Counted from the first letter of the stretch, positions 17,773 through 27,504 are shown. The stretch is DNA of 64,000 bases from Pedobacter cryoconitis (GCF_014200595.1 NZ_JACHCG010000004.1:310001-374000); one strand, 5' to 3'. The notes: a model not told the origin generated them from the letters alone. Numbers and translations are program-made.

Positions 17773-18510
17773 TTATTGCCCTGTTAACTTCTTCATATTT
17801 GGTAATTTCCTTTGTTCCGGAGGTAATTTTAACCAGGTCTGATAAGCCACAGCAATATAGTAATCATAATTGAAAGGATCATCAGCCTTAACCCTTTCCA
17901 CTGTAGGTCTGTAAAGCTCAATAAACTCTTTAAGCTCTTGTCCCTGTAGCTTAATTAAACTATTGACATGCTCTTCATTAAAGTACTGACTGATTTCAGC
18001 TTCATAAGCGCCCCGTTCTTCCAGTGCCCTTTCTTTTGCTTTTTCCCTTCTCACTTTTCCAGAACCAAAGGCCAGGCCAATTCCGCCTGCACGCTGAACG
18101 TTCTGTGTCGGCGCAATTCCATGCACACGCTCAAAACCTTTTGCATTGGGATTTTTCAGGTTCAGATCTTTAGAAAGTTTCGCACTCTGGATATCTACTT
18201 GTTTTAAAGTAGTAGAGGCGGCAGGAAGATAAATAGTTTTGGACAACATATTAGTCAGATACAAAGTATCGGTATGAAAACCCGGCAAAGAGAATTCCAG
18301 TAAGTCGCCTTTTTTTGCTTTAATCATGAACTGCCCGGCAGCACCGGTCGATGTTGTTTCATGTGTGTTCAGATTCTTTACCGTTACTTTTTGTAACGGG
18401 AAGCTCTTGTTGTCATAGTCAAATACACCTCCGGTAATTCCGGTCTGCGCAAATGTATATAGTGGTATTGTCAGAAACAATACGACGATCAGTTGTTTAA
18501 AAGTTTTCAT
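17773..18510 (-). CDS. Secreted protein with carboxypeptidase-regulatory-like domain
   Basis: The 245-residue protein begins with a signal peptide (MKTFKQLIVVLFLTIPLYTFA). Residues about 22-100 form a beta-sandwich of the carboxypeptidase D regulatory type (GVFDYDNKSFPLQKVTVKNL, AAGQFMIKAKKGDLLEFSLPG), like the plug-leading domain of SusC proteins but without any barrel. The remainder is charged and helical (REKAKERALEERGAYEAE) with no recognised motif. A TATATTTG at 18587-18594 on the minus strand may be its -7 element, though no clear -33 element is seen. Function is unknown; it is possibly a periplasmic partner of the adjacent peptidase. Confidence 0.75.
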   Translation of the reverse strand: MKTFKQLIVVLFLTIPLYTFAQTGITGGVFDYDNKSFPLQKVTVKNLNTHETTSTGAAGQFMIKAKKGDLLEFSLPGFHTDTLYLTNMLSKTIYLPAASTTLKQVDIQSAKLSKDLNLKNPNAKGFERVHGIAPTQNVQRAGGIGLAFGSGKVRREKAKERALEERGAYEAEISQYFNEEHVNSLIKLQGQELKEFIELYRPTVERVKADDPFNYDYYIAVAYQTWLKLPPEQRKLPNMKKLTGQ

Positions 18511-18650
18511 GGTATTTCTTTTTCGTTTTGCTGTTGTTCCCCTTTTCGGAAAATCCAGAAAAAACGTGGTTTACAGGTGATAACCCCAAATATAATTTAG
18601 TTTAACGTTTCACCTTATTTTTTAACAAAAATTAACAGGTAATGGTTTCC

Positions 18651-19004
18651 CTATTTCAATAATTTGCTATATAATTCTTCATCGAAGCTGATCAGGATTG
18701 CTTTTCCCTGCTGCTCTACCACAGGGCGTTTAATCATACTGGTATGGTTTAATAAAACTGCAATGGCTGATTTTTCATCTTTAACCGCTGCTTGCTGATC
18801 AGGGGTCAGCTTTTTCCAGGTAGTTCCTTTTTTGTTTAAAACTACTTCCCAGCCAAAGGCCGCGCACCACTGCTGAAGTTTCTCCGCAGTAATCCCCTGC
18901 TTTTTGAAATCATGAAACTCGTAGTCAATGCCATTGTCTGTCAACCACGTTCTTGCTTTTTTAACTGTATTACAATTCGGAATTCCGTAAACTATCATCT
19001 GCAT
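18651..19004 (-). CDS. ArsC/Spx/YffB-family thioredoxin-fold protein
   Basis: The 117-residue protein matches the ArsC/YffB group: IVYGIPNCNTVKKARTWL with a single N-terminal Cys near residue 11, DYEFHDFKKQGIT, LLNHTSMIKRPVVE and the C-terminal ISFDEELY. Members are glutaredoxin-like, and some are arsenate reductases. The single Cys and short form fit the YffB/Spx-like branch rather than true ArsC, so arsenate reduction should not be assumed. An alternative ATG lies two codons downstream. It stands alone, divergent from the LytS-type kinase. Confidence 0.85.
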   Translation of the reverse strand: MQMIVYGIPNCNTVKKARTWLTDNGIDYEFHDFKKQGITAEKLQQWCAAFGWEVVLNKKGTTWKKLTPDQQAAVKDEKSAIAVLLNHTSMIKRPVVEQQGKAILISFDEELYSKLLK

Positions 19005-19040
19005 AAAATAAACGTAAAGATACCTATATTTCCCTATTCG

Positions 19041-19078
19041 TCACATTTTTTGAGGCATTCATCACATTTTGACGGCAT
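19041..19078. repeat. Two imperfect direct repeats, 21-bp period, upstream of the LytS/LytTR pair
   Basis: TCACATTTTTTGAGGCAT (19041-19058) and TCACATTTTGACGGCAT (19062-19078) repeat with a start-to-start distance of 21 bp. LytTR-domain regulators are known to bind pairs of 9-bp direct repeats spaced by 12-13 bp, the same geometry. The second unit fits the LytTR half-site loosely (7 of 9 in ACATTTTGA) and the first fits less well. They lie about 80-120 nt before the kinase start, so autoregulation is plausible but unproved. Confidence 0.4.
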
Positions 19079-19158
19079 AAAGAAAAACCCTTTGTAGTAT
19101 TGTAGAGGAAACAGGATAAAATGGCCATGATTCCAACGCTTCACAAAATTATAAGCTA

Positions 19159-20661
19159 ATGAAAATCGATATTAAAGACCTCAGCAAAATAGAATTCTGG
19201 ACCGTAAGTATTATGTATGGCTTTGCCATCATGATGCTCATTTCAAACGGTTCAAATAATAATCACTATACGCCCTATAATTTTGAACAGGCCAAAATCA
19301 GTTTCAGTTATCTTTCCAACTATTTTCTGCCAGGGTTGTTTAAGTATTCTATTCTTTATTTCAGTTTTCTGCTGCTTAATTTCTGCTGCCTGCCTCCTTT
19401 ATATCAAAGAAAAAACACAGGGATCAATCTTTCTATTTTATTCGGCGTTTTCTTATTCTCCGGGCTGGTATTGAGCATTGCACAGACTTATAGTCATGCC
19501 TATATGCTCGTTCAATATGATGAGCTGGATGAAGCTTATAACTATATTTTCTTTCAGGGTTTTACTTATGCGGGCTGGATGATTGTACTTACCGCTATTT
19601 ATGTGGCCATCAAGAAACTAATCATTTATCTGATTGAGAACAAGGAAGAAGAAAGTAATAAATCAATGAAACTGGAAATTGCATTTGCTTCGGCCTTCTG
19701 GTTCCTGGGTATATTGGTCTGGCTGGCTATAGGTGTAGACTTCAGGGTAATTCTTGCCTGGACTTTAGTAGTCGCCTCATGTTCTTTCCTGACTATCTAT
19801 GGTATTTATTATCTAATCCCAAATACACTGGCTCAGGGAAAGAAATTCCGCAATTACATAGGTAAAAACATGTTATTAGCGTTGATTTTTTGTATTCCCC
19901 TTGGCTTAATAGCTGTGGTGATTACAGGAGAGGGCGAAATGTTCCCGATCGTAAATGCTTTTCATTTGATGGCGCAACTCGCAATCAGTACGCCATTGGC
20001 CTGGTATGTCTATAAAACGAGAAATGCAACAGAAGAACAGATCTTTGCGCTTAAAAAAGAGCTCGGAAAATCAGATGCCAATCTTGGATTCCTTAAATCA
20101 CAAATCAATCCTCATTTTCTCTTTAATGCACTCAATACCTTATATGGAACTGCTTTGCAGGAGAAAGCGGAACGTACCGGAGAAGGGATACAAAAATTAG
20201 GGGATATGATGCGTTTTATGCTGCATGAAAATATGCAGGACAAAATCTCCCTGATCAGAGATATAGATTATCTGAATAACTATATAGAATTACAGAAGCT
20301 GAGAACTTCTACTACAGTAGATATTAATATCAAAACGGAAATTGAGGAACAATTAATGGATCTTAAGATTTCACCGATGTTATTAATCCCATTTGTTGAA
20401 AATGCTTTTAAGCATGGGATTAGCTTACAATCTCCTTCACATATCAAAGTGACCTTACAAACCAAAGCAAATATGCTCTATTTTGATGTCAATAACAGTA
20501 TCCACCTGAAGGCTGACGGTGATCCTGAGAAAATCAATAGTGGCATAGGCCTGGAAAATGTAAAACAGCGCTTAAGTTTATTGTACCCGAAAAAACATGA
20601 ACTGATCATCAGAGAAAGTGCAAAAGAGTTTTTCGTACATTTAACGCTGAATCTAAATTAA
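19159..20661 (+). CDS. LytS-type membrane sensor histidine kinase
   Basis: The 500-residue protein has six or seven hydrophobic segments in its first 290 residues. A His_kinase (PF06580-type) domain follows, with the phospho-acceptor His at residue 319 in KSQINPHFLFNALNTL. The ATPase part includes SPMLLIPFVENAFKHGIS (N box) and NSGIGLENVKQRLSLLYP (G box). It lies 3 nt upstream of a LytTR response regulator, so the two form a two-component system. The signal sensed is unknown; the N-terminal membrane domain matches no named sensor that I recognise. Confidence 0.9.
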   Translation: MKIDIKDLSKIEFWTVSIMYGFAIMMLISNGSNNNHYTPYNFEQAKISFSYLSNYFLPGLFKYSILYFSFLLLNFCCLPPLYQRKNTGINLSILFGVFLFSGLVLSIAQTYSHAYMLVQYDELDEAYNYIFFQGFTYAGWMIVLTAIYVAIKKLIIYLIENKEEESNKSMKLEIAFASAFWFLGILVWLAIGVDFRVILAWTLVVASCSFLTIYGIYYLIPNTLAQGKKFRNYIGKNMLLALIFCIPLGLIAVVITGEGEMFPIVNAFHLMAQLAISTPLAWYVYKTRNATEEQIFALKKELGKSDANLGFLKSQINPHFLFNALNTLYGTALQEKAERTGEGIQKLGDMMRFMLHENMQDKISLIRDIDYLNNYIELQKLRTSTTVDINIKTEIEEQLMDLKISPMLLIPFVENAFKHGISLQSPSHIKVTLQTKANMLYFDVNNSIHLKADGDPEKINSGIGLENVKQRLSLLYPKKHELIIRESAKEFFVHLTLNLN

Positions 20662-20664
20662 AAA

Positions 20665-21348
20665 ATGATTGCCATAGCGATAGATGACGAGCCCATAGCG
20701 TTGGATATAGTAAAGTCCCATGCCTCCAAAGTTTCTTTTATTACACTTCAGGCGGTATTTACCAATGCTTTTGATGCTATCGCATATTTGCAGCAAAATG
20801 TGGTAGACCTGATTTTTCTGGATATTAAAATGCCGGATATCAATGGAATCGATTTTCTGAACAGCCTGAGCAACCCTCCGCTGGTCATTTTCACCACTGC
20901 TTATGCAGAACATGCGGTGAAGGGATTTGAATTGAACGCACTGGATTATCTGCTTAAACCTTTCTCGTTAGCCCGTTTTTTAAAAGCTTGCAATAAAGCC
21001 GAAGAACTGCATAGTTTACGCAAAAAAGCTGTTGTCGCCAGTCAGCCTGTCTATATCTTTATTAAAGATGGGTATGAGCAGATTAAAGTCGCTATTGATG
21101 ATATTGTTTTTATTGAAGCCGCGGGTAATTACACACAAATTAACCTCCTGAATAATCCCTCGCTGAGTACGAGAATGCCAATCAGTGAAATGCAGGCACT
21201 GCTCCCTGCACAGAAATTCATCCGGACACACCGCGCATTTATAGTTGCTAAAAATGCGGTGACTAAATTTGACAGAAATCAGATCTGGATCGGCGAAAAA
21301 ATCATTCCCATCGGCCCTACTTATGCCCAATGTTTGCTGGAACTCTAA
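20665..21348 (+). CDS. LytTR-family response regulator
   Basis: The 227-residue protein has a receiver domain (AIAIDDEPIALDIV, phospho-acceptor Asp53 in LIFLDIKMPD, TTAY, and Lys in YLLKPF). A LytTR DNA-binding domain follows at about residues 130-227 (FIEAAGNYTQINL, FIRTHRAFIVAKNAVTKFD). It starts 3 nt after the LytS-type kinase stop. It should bind paired direct repeats; a candidate site lies upstream of the kinase gene at 19041-19078. Its targets are unknown. Confidence 0.92.
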   Translation: MIAIAIDDEPIALDIVKSHASKVSFITLQAVFTNAFDAIAYLQQNVVDLIFLDIKMPDINGIDFLNSLSNPPLVIFTTAYAEHAVKGFELNALDYLLKPFSLARFLKACNKAEELHSLRKKAVVASQPVYIFIKDGYEQIKVAIDDIVFIEAAGNYTQINLLNNPSLSTRMPISEMQALLPAQKFIRTHRAFIVAKNAVTKFDRNQIWIGEKIIPIGPTYAQCLLEL

Positions 21349-21534
21349 GAATTTGTGTAAATTTTTAACGCCTGCTTAAAATTACCAGTCAATTTTCGGC
21401 CTTACTCCCGGGGATGCGTATTTATCAGTATAATTGTCTTGCATTTTAATAGTTTCAGTACTTGTTTATCTTTTTCAGATTAAACATAAACCATGAACAC
21501 TAAACATTTTAATTATCTGATTTTTTAACTACAT

Positions 21535-24500
21535 ATGTTCAAATTAACGTTTAAACAGCAGGTATTGACAGGCTTTGTTATTTCCCTGCTATTTGTTCTG
21601 CTTTCTGCGGTTACTTCTTATTACAGCATCGAGCTGATGAATGAAGACGCGAAATGGGAAAACCATACTTATGATGTAATTGATGTTGCCCAGGATATTG
21701 AATTGAAAGTCCTGAATTCTGAGACTTCTTTAAGAGGTTATATCATTACCCAGCGTAGTCAATATCTGGAAACTTATACTAAAAATATCCACCAGATTCT
21801 GCCAAAAGTTAAGGAAATGCAGCGGCTGACCGTTGATAATCTGAGTCAGCAGCAGCGGCTTGACTCGCTTGAATTTTATTCCGCACAAAAAATCAAGGAT
21901 ATGGAAGATATCCTTCTGACCAATAACACCAAAGGTAAAGAAGCTGCTGTACAGATGATCATGACCGACAAAGGGAAAGCATTTAAAACAAATATGCTCC
22001 GGGTCAATAATGCGGCTATCCATGCAGAAGAAGCACTGCTTAGTGTAAGAACAGCAAAAAGGGTAAAAAGTGCTACGCAATCTACCATTATCGTAGTAGC
22101 GAGTTCAGTGATTATTTTCGGTTTGATTTTATACCTGTTCAGCTTCATCAAAAGAACGTTTGATGAACAAAAGTTAACAGAAATTACTATTAGAGAAAAC
22201 AATGCACAGCTAGAGACGCTTTCAGAAGAAAACAAACAAAAGAACTGGCTATTATCCGGTGCATCCGCAATTAACGAATCTATGCGTGGAGAACAGGAAA
22301 CCGATGAGCTGTCCACACATATTATTACTGAATTGTGTACTTATTTAGCTGCCTCTGTAGGTGCGCTATACCTTTTCAATCCTAATAGACAAACTTTACA
22401 GCTGAGTGGAGCTTATGCTTACCAGGTGAAAAAAGGTAAAATCAGGGAGATTGAACTTGGTGAAGGTCTAGTTGGCCAGGTTGCGTTAGAAAAACGCAGC
22501 AAACAACTCAACGATGTTCCCTCAGATTATCTGAAAATATCTTCTGGTTTGGGCGACACTGCGCCAAAAACTATTGTCATTATCCCTGTTCTTTTTGAAG
22601 AAGAGACTATTGCAGTAATCGAATTGGGGCTTTCTGCCGAACCTGATGAAATTGTGAACCTTTTCTTAAGTACCATTACCGAGAGTATAGGGGTTGGAAT
22701 TAATAGTGCAGTAGCAAGGGCACAATTACGTGATTTGTTTATGCAGACCCAGCAACAGGCAGAAGAATTGGAAAGCCAGCAGGAAGAATTGCGCACCACC
22801 AATGAAGAGCTGATCCATAAATCTGAAGAATTGCAGGCTTCCGAAGAAGAGCTTAGAGTACAACAGGAAGAACTTCGTCAAACCAATGCCGAACTGGAAG
22901 AAAAAGCCAGCTTGCTCGAAGAACGGAATATCTCTGTCAATGAGGCTAGAGAAGCCATGAGTTTAAAAGCTGAGGAACTCGAAGTATCCAGCAAGTATAA
23001 ATCAGAATTCCTGGCTAATATGAGCCATGAATTAAGAACTCCGCTAAACAGTATCCTGATCCTGGCAAGAATTTTAAAAGAAAACAGGCCCGAAAACTTA
23101 AATGAAGAACAGCTTAAATATGCCGGGGTTATCCATAATGCAGGAAGTGACCTGCTGACTTTAATCAATGACATCCTTGACCTGTCTAAAATTGAATCCG
23201 GAAAGGTTGATCTGGATATTGAACCAGTCAGACCTCAGGAGGTTAAGCAAAACATGGAGTCTCTATTTATGGAAATTGCCAGAAGCAAAAAGATAGATTA
23301 CCAGATTATTCTTGGTCAGGGCCTTCCAGAACGCATCCTGACTGATTTATCAAGAGCAGAACAGATCATCAAGAACCTCTTATCAAATGCCTTTAAATTC
23401 ACCCCGGAAAACGGAGAAATTAAACTGGAAATTGATATAGCAGATCAGCAACTTAAATATTACTCGGAGAATCTTAAAAATAGTAAACAGCAGATTATCT
23501 CTTTCAGTGTTAAAGATTCTGGAATAGGGATTCCGCAAGACAAGCAAAAACTAATATTTGAAGCCTTCAAACAGGCCGATGGTACAACCAGCAGAAAGTA
23601 TGGAGGTACGGGTCTTGGGCTTTCTATTAGTAAAGAACTTGCCAATATTTTAGGTGGAGAGATCCAGGTGAATAGCGGAGCGGGCATCGGAAGTTGTTTT
23701 ACACTTTATCTGCCAGTAGTACATCAGTCTCCTGAACAGGAAACTGCTCCCCATCCTGAACCGGTTGTTTTGCCGTTTATTTCGGAAGAACCAATTTTGG
23801 CGCCTGTAAATAAGAACAGAAAACAAACCTTATTAATCGTGGAAGATGATTTGGTGTTCGCTGATGTTTTGAAAGATTATGCAATTGAAAAGGGTTTCGA
23901 ACCTTTATTGGCGCATAGTGGTGATGTAGGGCTGGAAATGGCAGTAAAAGACCTTCCGGATGCGATTATTCTGGATGTCATGCTCCCGGTAATGGACGGA
24001 TGGAGTATCCTGAAAAGATTAAAAGATAATCCGCAAACCAAACATATCCCGATTCATATGATGTCGGCTGGTGAAGTTAAAGGAGAAAAAGCTTTAAAAG
24101 AAGGAGCAATTGGCTTCCTGAAAAAACCAATTGAGCAAGATCAGTTAGACCATGCTTTCTCAGTTTTAAATTCAGGCCACATTCTATATAACTTCCAGAC
24201 TGTATTGATTATTGAAGATCATGAACTGCAAAGTCTTGCTGTTAAAGAGCAGCTGGTAGAAAAAGGGATTGAAGTCGCGCAGGCTTTTACTGGCCAGGAA
24301 GCTTTGGACATGCTGGAAAACCAGACATTTGATTGTATTATCCTCGACTTAAATCTTCCTGATGCATCTGGTTTCGATTTACTCGATCAGATTAAAACAC
24401 AGGATAGGTTCACCCATATTCCTGTTATTATCAACACAGCAATGGAACTCGATCAGGATAAGATTGCACATATCATGAGATACTCTGAGGCCATGGTATT

Positions 24501-25008
24501 GAAGTCAAACAAATCTAATGACAGATTGATTGACGAGGTAAGTCTGTTCATGAACAAATTAAAAAAACAGGACAAATTCCAAACTTCTGCTAAAGGGTCT
24601 GTGAAAAACAAAACGGTTTCTACGATAGAGAAGGTATTGAAAGACAAAACGATCTTGATCACGGATGATGATATGCGAAATATCTTTGCATTATCCAGTG
24701 CTTTGCAGGTTTACGACATCAATATTGTGATTGCCAACAATGGCAGGGAAGCCATTGAAAAACTCGAAGAGACTGCAAATATTGACCTGGTATTAATGGA
24801 CATTATGATGCCTGAGATGGATGGTTATGAAGCCATGCGAACGATCAGGGAAAAGCGGGAATATAAGAAACTACCAATTATAGCGTTAACCGCTAAGGCG
24901 ATGAAGAATGACCGGGAAAAATGTATTGAAGCCGGAGCTAATGATTATATAGCTAAACCTGTTGATATTGATCAGTTATTATCCATGTTAAGAGTTTGGT
25001 TAAGTTAA
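21535..25008 (+). CDS. CHASE3-GAF hybrid histidine kinase with three receiver domains
   Basis: This 1157-residue protein has TM1 at about residues 13-32, a periplasmic CHASE3-type sensor (LNSETSLRGYIITQRSQYLETY), TM2 near 183-205 and a GAF-like domain at about 240-395. A coiled coil of repeated EEL units follows at about 405-480. The HisKA His498 lies in ANMSHELRTP, and the ATPase domain has NLLSNAFKF, DSGIGIP and GGTGLGLSI. Three receivers follow with acceptor Asp at residues 814, 938 and 1089; the second has KS in place of the usual KP after its final strand. CheR and a second hybrid kinase follow directly, so this is the head of a phosphorelay operon. Confidence 0.92.
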   Translation: MFKLTFKQQVLTGFVISLLFVLLSAVTSYYSIELMNEDAKWENHTYDVIDVAQDIELKVLNSETSLRGYIITQRSQYLETYTKNIHQILPKVKEMQRLTVDNLSQQQRLDSLEFYSAQKIKDMEDILLTNNTKGKEAAVQMIMTDKGKAFKTNMLRVNNAAIHAEEALLSVRTAKRVKSATQSTIIVVASSVIIFGLILYLFSFIKRTFDEQKLTEITIRENNAQLETLSEENKQKNWLLSGASAINESMRGEQETDELSTHIITELCTYLAASVGALYLFNPNRQTLQLSGAYAYQVKKGKIREIELGEGLVGQVALEKRSKQLNDVPSDYLKISSGLGDTAPKTIVIIPVLFEEETIAVIELGLSAEPDEIVNLFLSTITESIGVGINSAVARAQLRDLFMQTQQQAEELESQQEELRTTNEELIHKSEELQASEEELRVQQEELRQTNAELEEKASLLEERNISVNEAREAMSLKAEELEVSSKYKSEFLANMSHELRTPLNSILILARILKENRPENLNEEQLKYAGVIHNAGSDLLTLINDILDLSKIESGKVDLDIEPVRPQEVKQNMESLFMEIARSKKIDYQIILGQGLPERILTDLSRAEQIIKNLLSNAFKFTPENGEIKLEIDIADQQLKYYSENLKNSKQQIISFSVKDSGIGIPQDKQKLIFEAFKQADGTTSRKYGGTGLGLSISKELANILGGEIQVNSGAGIGSCFTLYLPVVHQSPEQETAPHPEPVVLPFISEEPILAPVNKNRKQTLLIVEDDLVFADVLKDYAIEKGFEPLLAHSGDVGLEMAVKDLPDAIILDVMLPVMDGWSILKRLKDNPQTKHIPIHMMSAGEVKGEKALKEGAIGFLKKPIEQDQLDHAFSVLNSGHILYNFQTVLIIEDHELQSLAVKEQLVEKGIEVAQAFTGQEALDMLENQTFDCIILDLNLPDASGFDLLDQIKTQDRFTHIPVIINTAMELDQDKIAHIMRYSEAMVLKSNKSNDRLIDEVSLFMNKLKKQDKFQTSAKGSVKNKTVSTIEKVLKDKTILITDDDMRNIFALSSALQVYDINIVIANNGREAIEKLEETANIDLVLMDIMMPEMDGYEAMRTIREKREYKKLPIIALTAKAMKNDREKCIEAGANDYIAKPVDIDQLLSMLRVWLS

Positions 25009-25009
25009 G

Positions 25010-25846
25010 ATGAGTGCGTCAGAAGAAAACCCGGAAGATGTAATTAGCTATGAAGAGCTGGAAAGCCTCACTAGTTTCATCTACAATATTCATGGATTTG
25101 ACTTTAGTGATTACTCTGCCGCCTCACTCAAACGAAGAGTGACAAGAATTATGCAGTTACAACAACTAAGTTTGTTTGAATTACGTACCTTATTGACTAA
25201 TGACCATGACTACTTTGAATATTTTCTGATTGAAGTTACGGTGAACGTAACCGAAATGTTCAGAGATCCGGTTTTTTATAAATCTGTTGCTGAACATGTC
25301 ATTCCCTATCTGAGATCTTATCAAAGGATAAAAGTATGGAATGCGGGTTGTTCAACGGGAGAAGAACTTTATTCATTTGCGATTCTGTTTGCTGAACAGC
25401 ATCTCTATGAACGGAGTTTTTTCTACGGAACTGACATCAATGCTGATGTTTTAGAGTTTGCTAAAAATGGGATATACGACTTGCAGAAGATGAAGCATTA
25501 TTCAGAGAACTATCAGAAAACCGGTGCGTTACATACCCTTGCAGATTATTATACGGCACGTTACGGGGCAGCATCAATTAATCATTCTTTGAAAAAGAAT
25601 ATGTTATTTTCAGCACATAATCTGGCTTCCGACGGGGTCTTTAATGAATTTCAGCTGATATCATGCCGCAATGTGCTGATTTACTTCAATACTACTCTTC
25701 AAAAAAAGGTGATTGACCTTTTTTACAATAGTTTGGCTAACTTTGGCTTTCTTTGTTTAGGCTCCAAAGAAACATTAAGAAGTTCAGAAATTGGCCGTTT
25801 TAAGGTCGTGGATAAAAAAAATAACATTTACCAAAAAATAGCATAA
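25010..25846 (+). CDS. CheR-type protein-glutamate methyltransferase
   Basis: The 278-residue protein has the CheR helical N-terminal domain (ASLKRRVTRIMQ) and the SAM-binding domain (VWNAGCSTGEELYSFAILFAEQ, FYGTDINADVLEFAK, ISCRNVLIYFN, LGSKETL). CheR uses S-adenosylmethionine to methylate glutamates on chemoreceptors or related coiled-coil sensors. It begins 1 nt after the hybrid kinase stop, so the two are tightly coupled. No receptor or CheB methylesterase gene is beside it, which suggests a non-chemotaxis role. The coiled coil of the neighbouring kinase is one possible target (inference). Confidence 0.92.
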   Translation: MSASEENPEDVISYEELESLTSFIYNIHGFDFSDYSAASLKRRVTRIMQLQQLSLFELRTLLTNDHDYFEYFLIEVTVNVTEMFRDPVFYKSVAEHVIPYLRSYQRIKVWNAGCSTGEELYSFAILFAEQHLYERSFFYGTDINADVLEFAKNGIYDLQKMKHYSENYQKTGALHTLADYYTARYGAASINHSLKKNMLFSAHNLASDGVFNEFQLISCRNVLIYFNTTLQKKVIDLFYNSLANFGFLCLGSKETLRSSEIGRFKVVDKKNNIYQKIA

Positions 25847-25877
25847 GTCTTTTCAGAAAGATACTCCCTTAAAAATT

Positions 25878-27479
25878 ATGGAAAAGATTAATATTCTTAT
25901 TGTTGATGACAGACCAGAGAACATAATAGCATTGGAAGCCTTGTTGGAAAGAGATGATGTAAATCTGATTTCCACCACCCTGCCTAACGAAGCCTTAAGG
26001 CTTGCCTGGGAAATGGACATTGCTATTGCTTTAGTGGATGTACAGATGCCTGAGATGGATGGTTTTGAGCTGGTAGAAATCCTGAAAAGTAATCCCAGAA
26101 CAAAAGATATCCTTGTCATTTTTGTTACAGCTATTTCAACGGATGCCAAATATGCAGTAAAAGGGTTGAATGCCGGAGCAGTTGATTACCTGTATAAACC
26201 GTTAAATCCTTACGTGACCTCTGCAAAAGTAGATTCCTTTTTACAATTTGTAAGAACACAAAGGGATATTGTTAAAAAGAATAAAGAACTTGAAGCTTAT
26301 CAAAAAGAGCTGATTAAAGCCAAAGAACTTGCTGAGCAGGGAAAGAAAATAAAAGAGAATTTCCTGGCCAATATGAGTCATGAAATCCGTACACCTATCA
26401 ATGGTATTATTGGTCTGGCTAATTTGCTGGAGAAAACAACACTTACTCCTGAGCAGAACGAAATGATTTCACTGCTGCAAATCTCTTCCAATTCATTATT
26501 GGGTGTCATTAATGATATTCTTGATTTATCAAAGATTGATGCCGGAATGTTCAAGATCAACCGGACTGCAACCGACCTGTCAGAAGTTTGCCATGCGGTG
26601 ATCAATCTCTTAAGTATAAGGGCGAAAGAAAAAGATCTGGAACTGATTACGTCCTTCGATCCGGATCTGCCTAAAAATGTATCCGCCGATTCTTTAAGGC
26701 TCAACCAGATTCTGATGAACCTGATTGGCAATGCGATCAAATTTACCAACAAAGGCAGTGTAACGCTGAAAGTAGAAATAATGGACCGCAAAGGAAATAA
26801 CCTGCAAATCAGATTTTCCGTTACTGATACAGGAATTGGCATCCCTACGGATAAAATTGAGAAGATCTTCGAAACCTTTGAACAGGCAGATGAAAGTACA
26901 ACGATGAACTTTGGAGGTACAGGTTTAGGTCTTTCTATTGTTAAGAACCTGGCCCGGCTGAAAGGTGGCGTATTGACTGTTGATAGTTGTGAAGGACAGG
27001 GAAGTACTTTCTGTTTTGTCAACTGGTATGAAGTCTTGCAGGACCTGCCGGAGCCAAAAGAGAAACAGCTGGATAAACTTTTACCTTTTACCAATGTAAG
27101 GATCCTGGTTGCTGAAGATAACCCGATCAATAAATTCCTGATCGTTAAAATTATGAAAGACTGGGACGTGATTACTGATTTCGCTGAAAATGGACAGGAA
27201 GCACTGGATAAACTCAGAGATAACAATTATGATCTGATTCTGATGGATACCTTTATGCCGGTGATGAGCGGGCTGGAGGCTACTAAACTAATCAGAACTG
27301 ATTACATACCGGGTAAAAAAGATATCCCTATTATTACTTTCTCCGCAGCAGTTATGGAAAATGATAAAAAGGCAGCCATTGATGCGGGTGCAAATGATGT
27401 AATAAGCAAACCTTTTGAACTCCGCTTGTTACATGAAAAGATCACCCACTTTGTAGATAAAAAGGCATTAATGCTTTAA
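25878..27479 (+). CDS. Soluble hybrid response regulator/histidine kinase (REC-HisKA-HATPase-REC)
   Basis: The 533-residue protein has no membrane segment. An N-terminal receiver (Asp54 in ALVDVQMPEMDGF, KP in YLYKPL) is followed by a short coiled coil. Then come HisKA (His168 in ANMSHEIRTPINGII), the ATPase domain (NLIGNAIKFTNKG, DTGIGIP, GGTGLGLSI) and a C-terminal receiver (VAEDNPINKFLI, Asp457 in LILMDTFMPVMSG). It lies 31 nt after cheR. Its N-terminal receiver makes it a likely downstream partner of the CHASE3 hybrid kinase. No DNA-binding domain is present, so the final output is elsewhere. Confidence 0.92.
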   Translation: MEKINILIVDDRPENIIALEALLERDDVNLISTTLPNEALRLAWEMDIAIALVDVQMPEMDGFELVEILKSNPRTKDILVIFVTAISTDAKYAVKGLNAGAVDYLYKPLNPYVTSAKVDSFLQFVRTQRDIVKKNKELEAYQKELIKAKELAEQGKKIKENFLANMSHEIRTPINGIIGLANLLEKTTLTPEQNEMISLLQISSNSLLGVINDILDLSKIDAGMFKINRTATDLSEVCHAVINLLSIRAKEKDLELITSFDPDLPKNVSADSLRLNQILMNLIGNAIKFTNKGSVTLKVEIMDRKGNNLQIRFSVTDTGIGIPTDKIEKIFETFEQADESTTMNFGGTGLGLSIVKNLARLKGGVLTVDSCEGQGSTFCFVNWYEVLQDLPEPKEKQLDKLLPFTNVRILVAEDNPINKFLIVKIMKDWDVITDFAENGQEALDKLRDNNYDLILMDTFMPVMSGLEATKLIRTDYIPGKKDIPIITFSAAVMENDKKAAIDAGANDVISKPFELRLLHEKITHFVDKKALML

Positions 27480-27481
27480 AC

Positions 27482-27504
27482 GCTTTTAATTATTTATTAA
27501 AAGC
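27482..27504. terminator. Hairpin between convergent hybrid kinase and pth genes
   Basis: GCTTTTAAT (27482-27490) pairs perfectly with ATTAAAAGC (27496-27504) across a 5-nt loop. It lies 2 nt after the kinase stop and overlaps the pth 3' end. It has no clear external T-tract, so terminator function is uncertain. Confidence 0.4.

Noticed and set aside
18651..19004. Arsenate resistance gene
   Set aside because: The ArsC-like protein fits the YffB/Spx-like branch, and no arsenite pump or ArsR regulator is nearby.
26378..27226. Long open frame (282 codons) antisense to the second hybrid kinase
   Set aside because: It lies wholly inside a gene with complete kinase motifs on the other strand and its translation (Ser/Leu/Ile-rich) resembles no protein family. 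It is a reverse-frame shadow.
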